Positions 16,119-23,232 of a stretch of 64,000 bases of DNA are shown here, in pieces. The stretch lies in NCBI RefSeq assembly GCF_963677575.1, contig NZ_OY782038.1:2855501-2919500 (forward strand), given 5' to 3'. Positions within the stretch are counted from its first letter, which is position 1. Every line of letters begins with the position of its first letter. The notes under the pieces were generated by a model. The model was not told the origin of the DNA and did no database searches. It saw only the letters and a program-made list of their open reading frames with translations. The DNA is from an uncultured Draconibacterium sp. GTDB lineage: Bacteria > Bacteroidota > Bacteroidia > Bacteroidales > Prolixibacteraceae. A program made the translations under genes and the position numbers.

Positions 16119-17474
16119 ATGAGTGACTACAATTTTTCAAGAAGAAAATTTTTAGCCGGAGCCGCAACAGTAGGTGCAGCAGGGGCTATGGGAATCGGAA
16201 CCTTATCATCGTGCTCTGGCGGAGGCTCATCTGCAAGCGCCGAATACGATTGGATGCCAAGAGAGTACAAATATCCACCTCTGCTGGATGAAGTGCCTTC
16301 TGGAACAGTTTTAAAAGCAGGAGTTGTTGGCTGTGGCGGACGTGGAACCGGTGCAGCTCTGAACTTTTTGGAAGCCGGTGGTTCAACCGTTCAGATAACT
16401 GCACTGGCCGATGTTTTTAAGGACAGATTGGATAGTTGTGCAGACAAAATTAAGGAAGCATCGGGACAGGAAGTTCCTGCCGAAAACTGTTTCATTGGTT
16501 TTGATGCTTATGAAAAAGTTCTCGATTCGGGTGTTGATATTGTAATTCTGGCAACACCACCAAAATTCCGTCCTCAACAATTCGAAGCAGCTGTAAAAGC
16601 ACGCAAGCACGTATTTATGGAAAAACCTATTGCTGTTGATCCGGTTGGAATTCGACAGGTTTTAGCTGCAGCAAAAATGGCCGATGCTGCCGGATTAAAA
16701 GTGGTTACCGGTACACAACGTCGCCACCAGCATAAATATATTAATGTATATAAAGAACTCAGCAATAATGCAATTGGAAAACTCACCACAGCCGAAGTAT
16801 ATTGGAATGGAGGACAATTGTGGTACAGAAACAGCAAGCCCGAATGGAGCGAAATGGAATGGATGATCCGCGACTGGGTAAACTGGTGCTGGTTATCGGG
16901 CGATCATATTGTTGAGCAACACGTGCACAATATCGACGTTGCCAACTGGTTTTTTGGCAAGCACCCGATAAAAGCGTTAGGTTTTGGTTCTCGTCAGCGA
17001 CGCCCAACCGGCGATCAGTATGATAATTTTGCAGTTCGTTATGAACTGGACGACGGACGCCAGGTTTTAAGCACTTGCCGCCAAATTAATGGTTGTACAA
17101 ATGCAGTAAATGAAGTTATGCATGGTACAAAAGGAAAAGCATTTACATCACAGGGAGGTACTGCAACAGTTACCGACCTGGATGGTAATAATCTATTCTC
17201 GTACGAAGATCATGAAACTAGCCCATACGTTCAGGAGCACAAAGACCTGATCACCTGCATTCGCCAGGATATTCCGTTTAACGAGGCTGAAGAAACTGCC
17301 AATTCGGTAATGGTGGCGATTATGGGTCGCGTTTCGGCTTACACTGGTAAAGAAGTTACCTGGGAAGAAATGATGAACTCGGACATGAAACTTGGTCCTG
17401 ACACCTTCATAATGGGTGATATTGGTTATATGGAAACTGCAAGTGTACCTGTCCCAGGAACACTTGAAAGCTAA
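16119..17474 (+). CDS. Tat-exported Gfo/Idh/MocA oxidoreductase lipoprotein
   Basis: The 451-residue protein starts with a Tat signal (SRRKFLAG, residues 7-14) and a lipobox with Cys32 (LSSC). The Rossmann domain has GVVGCGGRGTG (about 63-73) and the catalytic EKPIAVDP motif of Gfo/Idh/MocA NAD(P)-dependent sugar dehydrogenases. Export as a folded protein would let it keep its cofactor. It lies 43 bp after the tetraheme cytochrome-SUMF1 gene and is followed by a terminator (17518-17546), so the two probably form an operon and may act together in periplasmic sugar or sugar-acid oxidation. The substrate is unknown. Confidence 0.9.
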   Translation: MSDYNFSRRKFLAGAATVGAAGAMGIGTLSSCSGGGSSASAEYDWMPREYKYPPLLDEVPSGTVLKAGVVGCGGRGTGAALNFLEAGGSTVQITALADVFKDRLDSCADKIKEASGQEVPAENCFIGFDAYEKVLDSGVDIVILATPPKFRPQQFEAAVKARKHVFMEKPIAVDPVGIRQVLAAAKMADAAGLKVVTGTQRRHQHKYINVYKELSNNAIGKLTTAEVYWNGGQLWYRNSKPEWSEMEWMIRDWVNWCWLSGDHIVEQHVHNIDVANWFFGKHPIKALGFGSRQRRPTGDQYDNFAVRYELDDGRQVLSTCRQINGCTNAVNEVMHGTKGKAFTSQGGTATVTDLDGNNLFSYEDHETSPYVQEHKDLITCIRQDIPFNEAEETANSVMVAIMGRVSAYTGKEVTWEEMMNSDMKLGPDTFIMGDIGYMETASVPVPGTLES

Positions 17475-17517
17475 CATAATAGTAGCCTCTTTAAGATTGA
17501 TCAATCAATTCAATATG

Positions 17518-17546
17518 AACCTTCGGCTATAGTCGAAGGTTTTTTT
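17518..17546 (+). terminator. Rho-independent terminator
   Basis: Stem AACCTTCG / CGAAGGTT (17518-17525, 17534-17541) with loop GCTATAGT, followed by a run of T to 17546. It ends the cytochrome-Gfo/Idh unit. Confidence 0.85.
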
Positions 17547-17605
17547 GGCACTATACTTGTTTTAACACTAAAAAATGAAGTTTAATTATAAAAAGTCTAT
17601 TTGTT

Positions 17606-18220
17606 ATGAAAACAATTGAAAACAAACAAACATTTACCTTCAAGAAAATTACAGCGTTTCTTTTAATAATTGTTGCAACAGTTCTGGCCTCGTGCGAAGG
17701 CCCTATGGGACCTCCGGGAAGCCCGGGAGAAGATGGTTACAATTTTGTTGGAACCACTTTTGAATTTACGGGAGACTTTACAGCGGCAAACAATTACCAG
17801 ATGGTTTTTAACTTTTTGGACAACGGTTCTGATCCCTACGAATCGGATGTAATTTTAGCCTACATTTTGTGGACCAATGAAGACGGGTTGGATTTCTGGC
17901 GCCCACTTCCACAAACTACGTATTTCCCATCGGGGGCTATTTTACAATATAATTTCGATTTTACCGGCGACATTCCCAATGATCGTATTGTGGACATGTC
18001 GGTATTTTTAGACGGCGATGTAGATCTACCAAGTTTGTCGCCCGATTACACCATGAACCAAACGTTCAGAGTAGTGGTTGTTCCGTCTGATTTTATGAGT
18101 ATGGCAAATGTAGATGCCAGCGATTTAAATTCAATTCTGAATTCGTCTAGTATTCAGTTTAATTCGTTAGGAACAATTGATCCGGGAACTGTTATTGATA
18201 CCAATATTGAGATCAAATAA
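17606..18220 (+). CDS. small lipoprotein with collagen-like motif
   Basis: The 204-residue protein has a lipobox (LASC, Cys about 30), then a short Gly-x-x stretch, GPMGPPGSPGEDG (32-44), as often seen at the mature N-terminus of Bacteroidota surface lipoproteins. The remainder is beta-rich, with FEFTGDFTAANNYQMVFNF and a PLPQTTYFPSG loop; I recognise no known domain. It is bounded by terminators at 17518-17546 and 18241-18277 and therefore transcribed alone. A short 14-codon ATG frame at 17575 overlaps its start region but is not counted as a gene. Confidence 0.7.
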   Translation: MKTIENKQTFTFKKITAFLLIIVATVLASCEGPMGPPGSPGEDGYNFVGTTFEFTGDFTAANNYQMVFNFLDNGSDPYESDVILAYILWTNEDGLDFWRPLPQTTYFPSGAILQYNFDFTGDIPNDRIVDMSVFLDGDVDLPSLSPDYTMNQTFRVVVVPSDFMSMANVDASDLNSILNSSSIQFNSLGTIDPGTVIDTNIEIK

Positions 18221-18240
18221 TTAGTAGCTAAATATATTTC

Positions 18241-18277
18241 AAAACTGCTAATCAGTTTCTGGTTAGCGGTTTTTTTA
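18241..18277 (+). terminator. Rho-independent terminator
   Basis: An imperfect stem AAACTGCTAA / TTAGCGGTTT with a loop AGTTTCT region and following T-run (18271-18277). It ends the lipoprotein gene; the Crp/Fnr gene converges from the other side. Confidence 0.7.
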
Positions 18278-18307
18278 TGCTTTATCGATAGAATGATCTA
18301 TCGAAAA

Positions 18308-19000
18308 CTAACCTTTGTTTTTAATCTCCTCAAGCCGTTTTTCATTGAGAATGGTAAGCACATTTTTGTTTAAATCGATAATCTCCAGATCCTGAAATTC
18401 TTTTAAAATCCGCGAAACACTTTCGCGCGAAGTACCAATCAGGGCAGCAATCTCGGTTTGTGTGAGATTTAATGTAAAAGGATTCTCTCCATACACCTCG
18501 TTCGCGAAATAGCTTATGGTATTTGCCAGACGACCGGGTAGTTGTTGCTGCACATTTTTTACCAAACGATCGAAATAATTCATTTCATCTTCAAAAACTG
18601 TAGATAAAACTTTTAGAGCAAAATCGCCGTTACTTTTCAGCAAAGCCCGAAAATGATCCCTATCGATGTAACAAACTTCTGATTTGGCAAGAGCAATAGC
18701 CGAGTAGTAATTGGTTTTGGTCTTGTTGTCGAGATTCTGAAGACCAAGATAAGATCCCCTTTTGGCAACGCTTAGAATAAAATCCTTCCTCCCGGTCCCC
18801 TTTTTTACTAATTTTACAAATCCTTCGCGTAAATAAATGATATGCTGCACTGGTCCACCCTCTTTAAAGATGAGTTCACCTTTCTCATACTCAATCATCG
18901 AACACGCTTCTCCAATCGTACTTAACTCACTGTTTTCTAACACCGAAAAGGGTTTTGATTTTAGTGTACAATTAACACAACTACTGGTCGTCAAGTTCAT
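18308..19000 (-). CDS. Crp/Fnr-family transcriptional regulator
   Basis: From MNLTTSSCVNC the protein has 230 residues. An N-terminal cyclic-nucleotide-binding-type beta-barrel (about 20-135; KGELIFKEGGPVQHIIYLREGFVKL) is followed by a winged HTH with the recognition helix TQTEIAALIGTSRESVSRILKEF. The N-terminus holds SSCVNC and EAC cysteines, which could bind an Fe-S cluster as in FNR; this is not proven by spacing. An upstream ATG at 19069 is rejected because a TAnnTTTG element (19052-19059) lies between it and the family-like start. It sits between a small membrane protein and a rhodanese, suggesting sulfur or redox control. Confidence 0.9.
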   Translation of the reverse strand: MNLTTSSCVNCTLKSKPFSVLENSELSTIGEACSMIEYEKGELIFKEGGPVQHIIYLREGFVKLVKKGTGRKDFILSVAKRGSYLGLQNLDNKTKTNYYSAIALAKSEVCYIDRDHFRALLKSNGDFALKVLSTVFEDEMNYFDRLVKNVQQQLPGRLANTISYFANEVYGENPFTLNLTQTEIAALIGTSRESVSRILKEFQDLEIIDLNKNVLTILNEKRLEEIKNKG

Positions 19001-19051
19001 CAAATAGTTTTTAGGTGTAATTAATATCACAAGTATACGAGATTTTTCCCA

Positions 19052-19059
19052 CAAAGTTA
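19052..19059 (-). promoter_or_regulatory. putative -7 element for Crp/Fnr gene
   Basis: TAACTTTG on the minus strand fits TAnnTTTG exactly and lies 52 bp upstream of the ATG at 19000. It places the transcript start downstream of the longer frame's ATG and so decides the start. Confidence 0.6.
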
Positions 19060-19108
19060 AATGAACCAATGCTCTTTATTCATCGTATAATTGTAAAAAC
19101 TTTATATC

Positions 19109-19309
19109 ATGAATAAAATAGTAACATTAATCTTCTACAACTTAGGCCTTTGGGGAATTTTAGGATTCTTTGCTACAATCATTCTTGGCTTCCTGGCCTG
19201 CTGTGCTAATTTAACATCTACCGTATTTTATACCGCATTAATTGTGTTTGCAATAATTGGCCTTACCGCCACCACAATTTGCGTAGCTCGTGGCTGCAAA
19301 AAGCACTAG
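19109..19309 (+). CDS. small two-helix membrane protein
   Basis: The 66-residue protein has two hydrophobic helices (about 9-33 and 38-60) and four cysteines, among them CC at about 31-32, ending in RGCKKH. It is divergent from the Crp/Fnr gene. I recognise no family. The hydrophobic pattern and separation from other frames support a real gene, but homologues would be needed to be sure. Confidence 0.5.
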   Translation: MNKIVTLIFYNLGLWGILGFFATIILGFLACCANLTSTVFYTALIVFAIIGLTATTICVARGCKKH

Positions 19310-19372
19310 AAAAAAGGAAGATTACCAATAATCTTTTGTGCCTATATAGTTGGACAGGAAGAAATATGTGTT

Positions 19373-19852
19373 TTAATAACGCTCCAGTTTCGGGTAAACT
19401 TCGTGCCAGGCATTCCAGCCACCCTCCAATGAATATACATTTTTATACCCCAGAGTCATCAGTGTTTTTGTTGCCAGCGCCGAGCGACTTCCACTGCGGC
19501 AATACAAAATTATAATATCTGTTTTTTTAGGTACTGCATGACGAAAGCCTTCCCAAACCTTTTCCTTTGCAATGTGCGATTCAAGCACTCCGCGCTGCAC
19601 TAAATAAGCTCCCGGAATATGACCGGCCTGGTATTCATCTTTTGTGCGCACATCAATTAAAACATAATCCGCGTTACGGCTTTTCAGTCCTTCCACATAT
19701 TTTTCATGAAATTCTTCCGTCTCAATTGCACTAATTTCCTGCTTCGCGGCAGCAACCAATTCCTTATAACCGTTGTAAACTTTGGTTTCCTGGGCAGAAA
19801 GTATAGTAACCATCCCCATCATCAACAAGATGACAACTCCAATTTTCTTCAT
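19373..19852 (-). CDS. periplasmic single-domain rhodanese
   Basis: The 159-residue protein has a signal peptide (ending LSAQ, about 18-21) and one rhodanese domain (about 45-155): LIDVRTKDEYQAGHIPGA, catalytic Cys118 in LYCRSGSRS and the closing YSLEGGWNAW. The full CRSGSRS loop suggests an active thiosulfate- or persulfide-handling sulfurtransferase in the periplasm. It is the third rhodanese locus in 11 kb, after the YedE operon and the tandem lipoprotein, and lies beside a Crp/Fnr regulator. Confidence 0.92.
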   Translation of the reverse strand: MKKIGVVILLMMGMVTILSAQETKVYNGYKELVAAAKQEISAIETEEFHEKYVEGLKSRNADYVLIDVRTKDEYQAGHIPGAYLVQRGVLESHIAKEKVWEGFRHAVPKKTDIIILYCRSGSRSALATKTLMTLGYKNVYSLEGGWNAWHEVYPKLERY

Positions 19853-19974
19853 AATATCAAAGATTTAAAACATTACTCGATACAAACAAGCGATATTTGC
19901 ACTCCTTTAATTCAGAAGCGCACAATTGTGTTTGCTCAAAACTTCGGGCATTGAAGGTATTAAGAAAAACGGCC

Positions 19975-20703
19975 TTATTTTAAGTTTCGAATCCTTAATT
20001 CAGTTTTGTTTTGATTTTTTAATAATTCAACCAACTCATCGGTATTTGTTTCGCCAAAATGATACGGATAAAGAACTTTGGGCTGAAACATTTTGTTCGC
20101 GTCAGCTACCATCTCCGGAGTCATTGTATAAGGTAAATTCATCGGCAGAAAAGCCACATCAATATCTTTTAACCTGGCCATTTCAGGAATATTTTCAGTA
20201 TCGCCGGCAACGTAAACTTTTTTATCGCCAAAGTGCAGCACGTACCCATTGCCCACACCTTTTGGATGGAAAGGCTGGCCCGGTTCGCGTTCGTGTTTAA
20301 TATTGTAAGCAGGCACTGCATCAACCTTAATTCCTGAAAAAGTTCCCGATTCGCCATTACTAAGCACTTTTGTTCCGGCGTATTGTTCGTTGCAGGTTTT
20401 TGTAAGCACCAGTTCGGTTCCGTTCTTTTTAACAGCATCCAGCGCTTTGGCATCCAAATGATCGCCATGTTCGTGCGTAATCAGTATCAGATCGGCTTTT
20501 GGCATGGCTGCATAATCGGCATACCACGATACCGGATCAATATGAATCACCTTCCCGTTAAATTGCATCATTAGTGTTCCGTGAGCGATAAAAGTAATTT
20601 CCAGATCGCCTTCCGAAGTAGCGAAAACATCCTTTTCAAATTCCTGGGCTTGCGCAAAAACAACAAAAATCAACATTATTATAAGTGTAACTATATTCTT
20701 CAT
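19975..20703 (-). CDS. secreted metallo-beta-lactamase-fold hydrolase
   Basis: The 242-residue protein has a signal peptide (MKNIVTLIIMLIFVVFAQAQ). The metal-binding HxHxDH motif is THEHGDHLD near 76-84, with further ligands in VAGDTEN and the late YPYHFGETN. It resembles the UPF0173/UlaG-like branch of the MBL fold, which hydrolyses diverse esters and lactones. The substrate is unknown. It lies 122 bp upstream of the rhodanese gene on the same strand, so co-expression is possible but not certain. Confidence 0.88.
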   Translation of the reverse strand: MKNIVTLIIMLIFVVFAQAQEFEKDVFATSEGDLEITFIAHGTLMMQFNGKVIHIDPVSWYADYAAMPKADLILITHEHGDHLDAKALDAVKKNGTELVLTKTCNEQYAGTKVLSNGESGTFSGIKVDAVPAYNIKHEREPGQPFHPKGVGNGYVLHFGDKKVYVAGDTENIPEMARLKDIDVAFLPMNLPYTMTPEMVADANKMFQPKVLYPYHFGETNTDELVELLKNQNKTELRIRNLK

Positions 20704-20844
20704 AGCCTAAGCTTTAAAATTTACTGTAAGATAGGTATAAAATCATTTTTTTGCATCCTCATTAATAAAAAATAGAACATATGTGTAAGCTTCGGGCAAC
20801 AATTAATTTGTACTTTCGGAGCAAAAATTCTAAAACTATCTGAT

Positions 20845-22794
20845 ATGAAAAGATTATCGCTATTAATTACTCTCATAGCCCTTGTTTTCTCCCTTTCGGC
20901 CAAGGAATATTCGGTTGAATCTCCATCGGGGAAAATACAGGTAAAGGTAAATGTTGACCAAATGGTTACCTACTCGGTGTTGCTGAATGGAAGCACAATT
21001 GTTGCGCCGTCGCAGATTTCGATGGAATTATATGATGGAACTGTTTGGGGAGTGGACGCCAAAGTTCGCAAAGCAAAAACCAACAGCGTTTCGCAGGTGC
21101 TTACTCCGGTTGTACGCAGAAAAAGTGCGACCATAAAAGATGAATACAAAGAGCTGACCTTATCATTTAAAGGTTATGCGCTGCAATTCAGAGCGTATGA
21201 CGATGGCGCGGCTTACCGCTGGGTGTCGGATAAAGATGGCGAATACAAAGTTAAAAGCGAGCTGGCGACTTTCACATTTCCGGCCGACAACAAACTTTGG
21301 TTTCCTGAAGAAGAGAGTATGATGACGCACCAGGAACGCGAATACCTGCGCGAAACCCTGTCTAATATTGGCAGCGATCGTTTTGCCTCAACAGGTTTGC
21401 TGGTTGACTGCGGAAACGGCGTTAAAACCTACATCTCGGAATCGAACCTGATGGATTACCCGGGAATGTATTTGCGTGGATCAGACGATAACGAATATGC
21501 GTTAATCGGAAAATATCCGGGTGTTGTATTGGAGACTGAGATGTTGCGCGACCGCGATGAAAAACCAACAAAATATGCCGATTATATTGCCGAATGCAAC
21601 GGCCCTCGCGAATTCCCCTGGCGTGCCATGGTAGTTACCGAAAACGATGGTCAGTTGATTGAAACAGAAATGATCTACAAACTGGCTCCTGAATGCAAAC
21701 TTGAAAACACCGACTGGATTAAGCCGGGAAAAGTTGCATGGGACTGGTGGAATGCCAACAACATTTACGGTGTTGATTTTGTGGCCGGCGTAAATACCGA
21801 AACCTACAAGTATTACATCGATTTTGCTTCGAAATACGGCTTGGAATACATTATTCTGGACGAAGGCTGGTATGTGCTTTCTGATATTCTGGAGCTGGAA
21901 AAAGACGTGGATGTAAAAGAGATCATCGACTACGGAAAAGAGAAAAATGTTGACGTAATTCTTTGGGTTGTTTGGAAAACCATGGATGACAAGCTGGAAG
22001 AAGCACTCGATCAGTTTCAGGCATGGGGAGCAAAAGGTATTAAAATGGACTTTATGCAACGCGACGACCAGTGGATGGTTAACTTCTACGAGAAAATTGC
22101 CCGCAAATGTGCCGAGCATGAATTGTTGGTCGATTTCCACGGAGCATACAAACCAAGTGGTTTAAGACGTGCTTACCCGAATGTAATTTCGTACGAAGGC
22201 GTTAAAGGTTTGGAAAATGTGAAATGGTCGAATTTACCCGACCCGGAGCACGATGTAACTTTGCCGTTTATTCGTATGGTTGCCGGCCCGATGGACTACA
22301 CTCCGGGCGCGATGATCAACAAAACAAAACTGAATTTCTATCCTGTACATACCGAACCAATGAGCCAAGGAACACGCTGCCACCAGTTGGCTTTGTATCC
22401 TGTTTTCGAAAGCGCGCTGCAAATGCTGGCCGATAATCCATCGAACTATTTGCGCGAGCCGGAATGTATGGAATTCCTTTCGGCAGTTCCATCGGTTTGG
22501 GACGAAACCGAAGTACTGGAAGCTAAAGTTAGCGACTACATTGCCGTTGCTCGTCGCTCGGGCGAAACCTGGTATGTGGGTGCTTTAACCGACTGGGACC
22601 CGCGCGAAATGGAATTAAAACTCGATTTTCTTGGCGAAGGAACTTACACCATGAAAGTTTGGAAAGACGGACTGAACGCCGATAAACATGCTGCCGACTT
22701 TGCACAGGAAACTGTTGAAGTAACTGCAGGATCTACTGTAAAAGTTAAAATGGCTCCCGGTGGTGGCTGGGCTGCTATTATTGAGAAGAAATAA
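20845..22794 (+). CDS. GH97 alpha-glycosidase
   Basis: The 649-residue protein has a signal peptide (cleaved after LSA, about 19) and the layout of glycoside hydrolase family 97: an N-terminal beta-supersandwich, a central TIM barrel (about 270-540) and a C-terminal beta domain. The barrel strand GIKMDFMQRDDQ carries Asp402 and VISYEGVKG carries Glu451, the arrangement seen in retaining GH97 alpha-galactosidases; SusB-type inverting alpha-glucosidases differ here. A retaining alpha-galactosidase-like activity is therefore more likely, but this rests on recall of the alignment. No SusC/SusD pair is next to it, unlike many GH97 genes. It is bounded by a strong terminator. Confidence 0.9.
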   Translation: MKRLSLLITLIALVFSLSAKEYSVESPSGKIQVKVNVDQMVTYSVLLNGSTIVAPSQISMELYDGTVWGVDAKVRKAKTNSVSQVLTPVVRRKSATIKDEYKELTLSFKGYALQFRAYDDGAAYRWVSDKDGEYKVKSELATFTFPADNKLWFPEEESMMTHQEREYLRETLSNIGSDRFASTGLLVDCGNGVKTYISESNLMDYPGMYLRGSDDNEYALIGKYPGVVLETEMLRDRDEKPTKYADYIAECNGPREFPWRAMVVTENDGQLIETEMIYKLAPECKLENTDWIKPGKVAWDWWNANNIYGVDFVAGVNTETYKYYIDFASKYGLEYIILDEGWYVLSDILELEKDVDVKEIIDYGKEKNVDVILWVVWKTMDDKLEEALDQFQAWGAKGIKMDFMQRDDQWMVNFYEKIARKCAEHELLVDFHGAYKPSGLRRAYPNVISYEGVKGLENVKWSNLPDPEHDVTLPFIRMVAGPMDYTPGAMINKTKLNFYPVHTEPMSQGTRCHQLALYPVFESALQMLADNPSNYLREPECMEFLSAVPSVWDETEVLEAKVSDYIAVARRSGETWYVGALTDWDPREMELKLDFLGEGTYTMKVWKDGLNADKHAADFAQETVEVTAGSTVKVKMAPGGGWAAIIEKK

Positions 22795-22833
22795 TTTAGC
22801 TACTAGCCTCTAGCAACGAGCTACTAGCATAAT

Positions 22834-22877
22834 AAAATGCCATCCATGTTGAGGTTTCTCATGGGATGGCATTTTTT
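22834..22877 (+). terminator. Rho-independent terminator of the GH97 gene
   Basis: Stem AAAATGCCATCC (22834-22845) / GGATGGCATTTTTT (22864-22877) with an 18-nt loop. It may stop transcription in both directions because of the A/T tails; the gene to the right is convergent. Confidence 0.85.
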
Positions 22878-23232
22878 ATAAAAACCTATTCCCATAGAGC
22901 AATACCCTATTCCCCAGGCTTTCGGGCATAGGAAATTATCATTCTCCCTAAGGGGAGATCTCTCCTACCCAAGGAAATAATAGTTCTTACCTTGGGTAGA
23001 TGCCTTCGGGTTAAGGAAATTAAAACGATACCCTTGGGTAGAATGCTTCGGAAACGGGGTACAAGCCTTCTTACCTTGGGTAGAGCTCTTTGTACATAGC
23101 GATTTCATCCTTTTTATCATCTAAAGAAAATGGTCCGCTCCACATTATTAATATACAAAAGCAGCGGGCGACTAATAAATGATAGTCGCCCGCTGAAATA
23201 TTTTGTGTTGGTAAAAAGCTTCTTATTTACTT
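22878..23232. other. intergenic with phased CCTTGGGTAG repeats
   Basis: No gene is seen. The stretch holds CCTTGGGTAG direct repeats at 22990, 23032 and 23074 (period 42) and an inverted copy CTACCCAAGG at 22965-22974, plus GGGGAGA/TCTCCC at 22943-22957. It lies between convergent genes. Confidence 0.7.
22965..23083. repeat. 42-bp-period CCTTGGGTAG repeats
   Basis: Direct copies of CCTTGGGTAG start at exactly 22990, 23032 and 23074. Each is followed by a partly conserved GATGCCTTCGG-like tail in the first two units. An inverted copy CTACCCAAGG (22965-22974) with the first direct copy forms a 10-bp stem with a 15-nt loop. Confidence 0.8.

Noticed and set aside
17575..17619. 14-codon ATG frame ahead of the collagen-like lipoprotein
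   Set aside because: It is too short and no attenuator hairpin follows; it may be chance overlap with the lipoprotein start.
22965..23083. Possible CRISPR-like array
   Set aside because: Repeats are only 10-20 bp, units diverge, spacers are similar in length but not sequence-diverse as in CRISPR, and no cas gene is seen.
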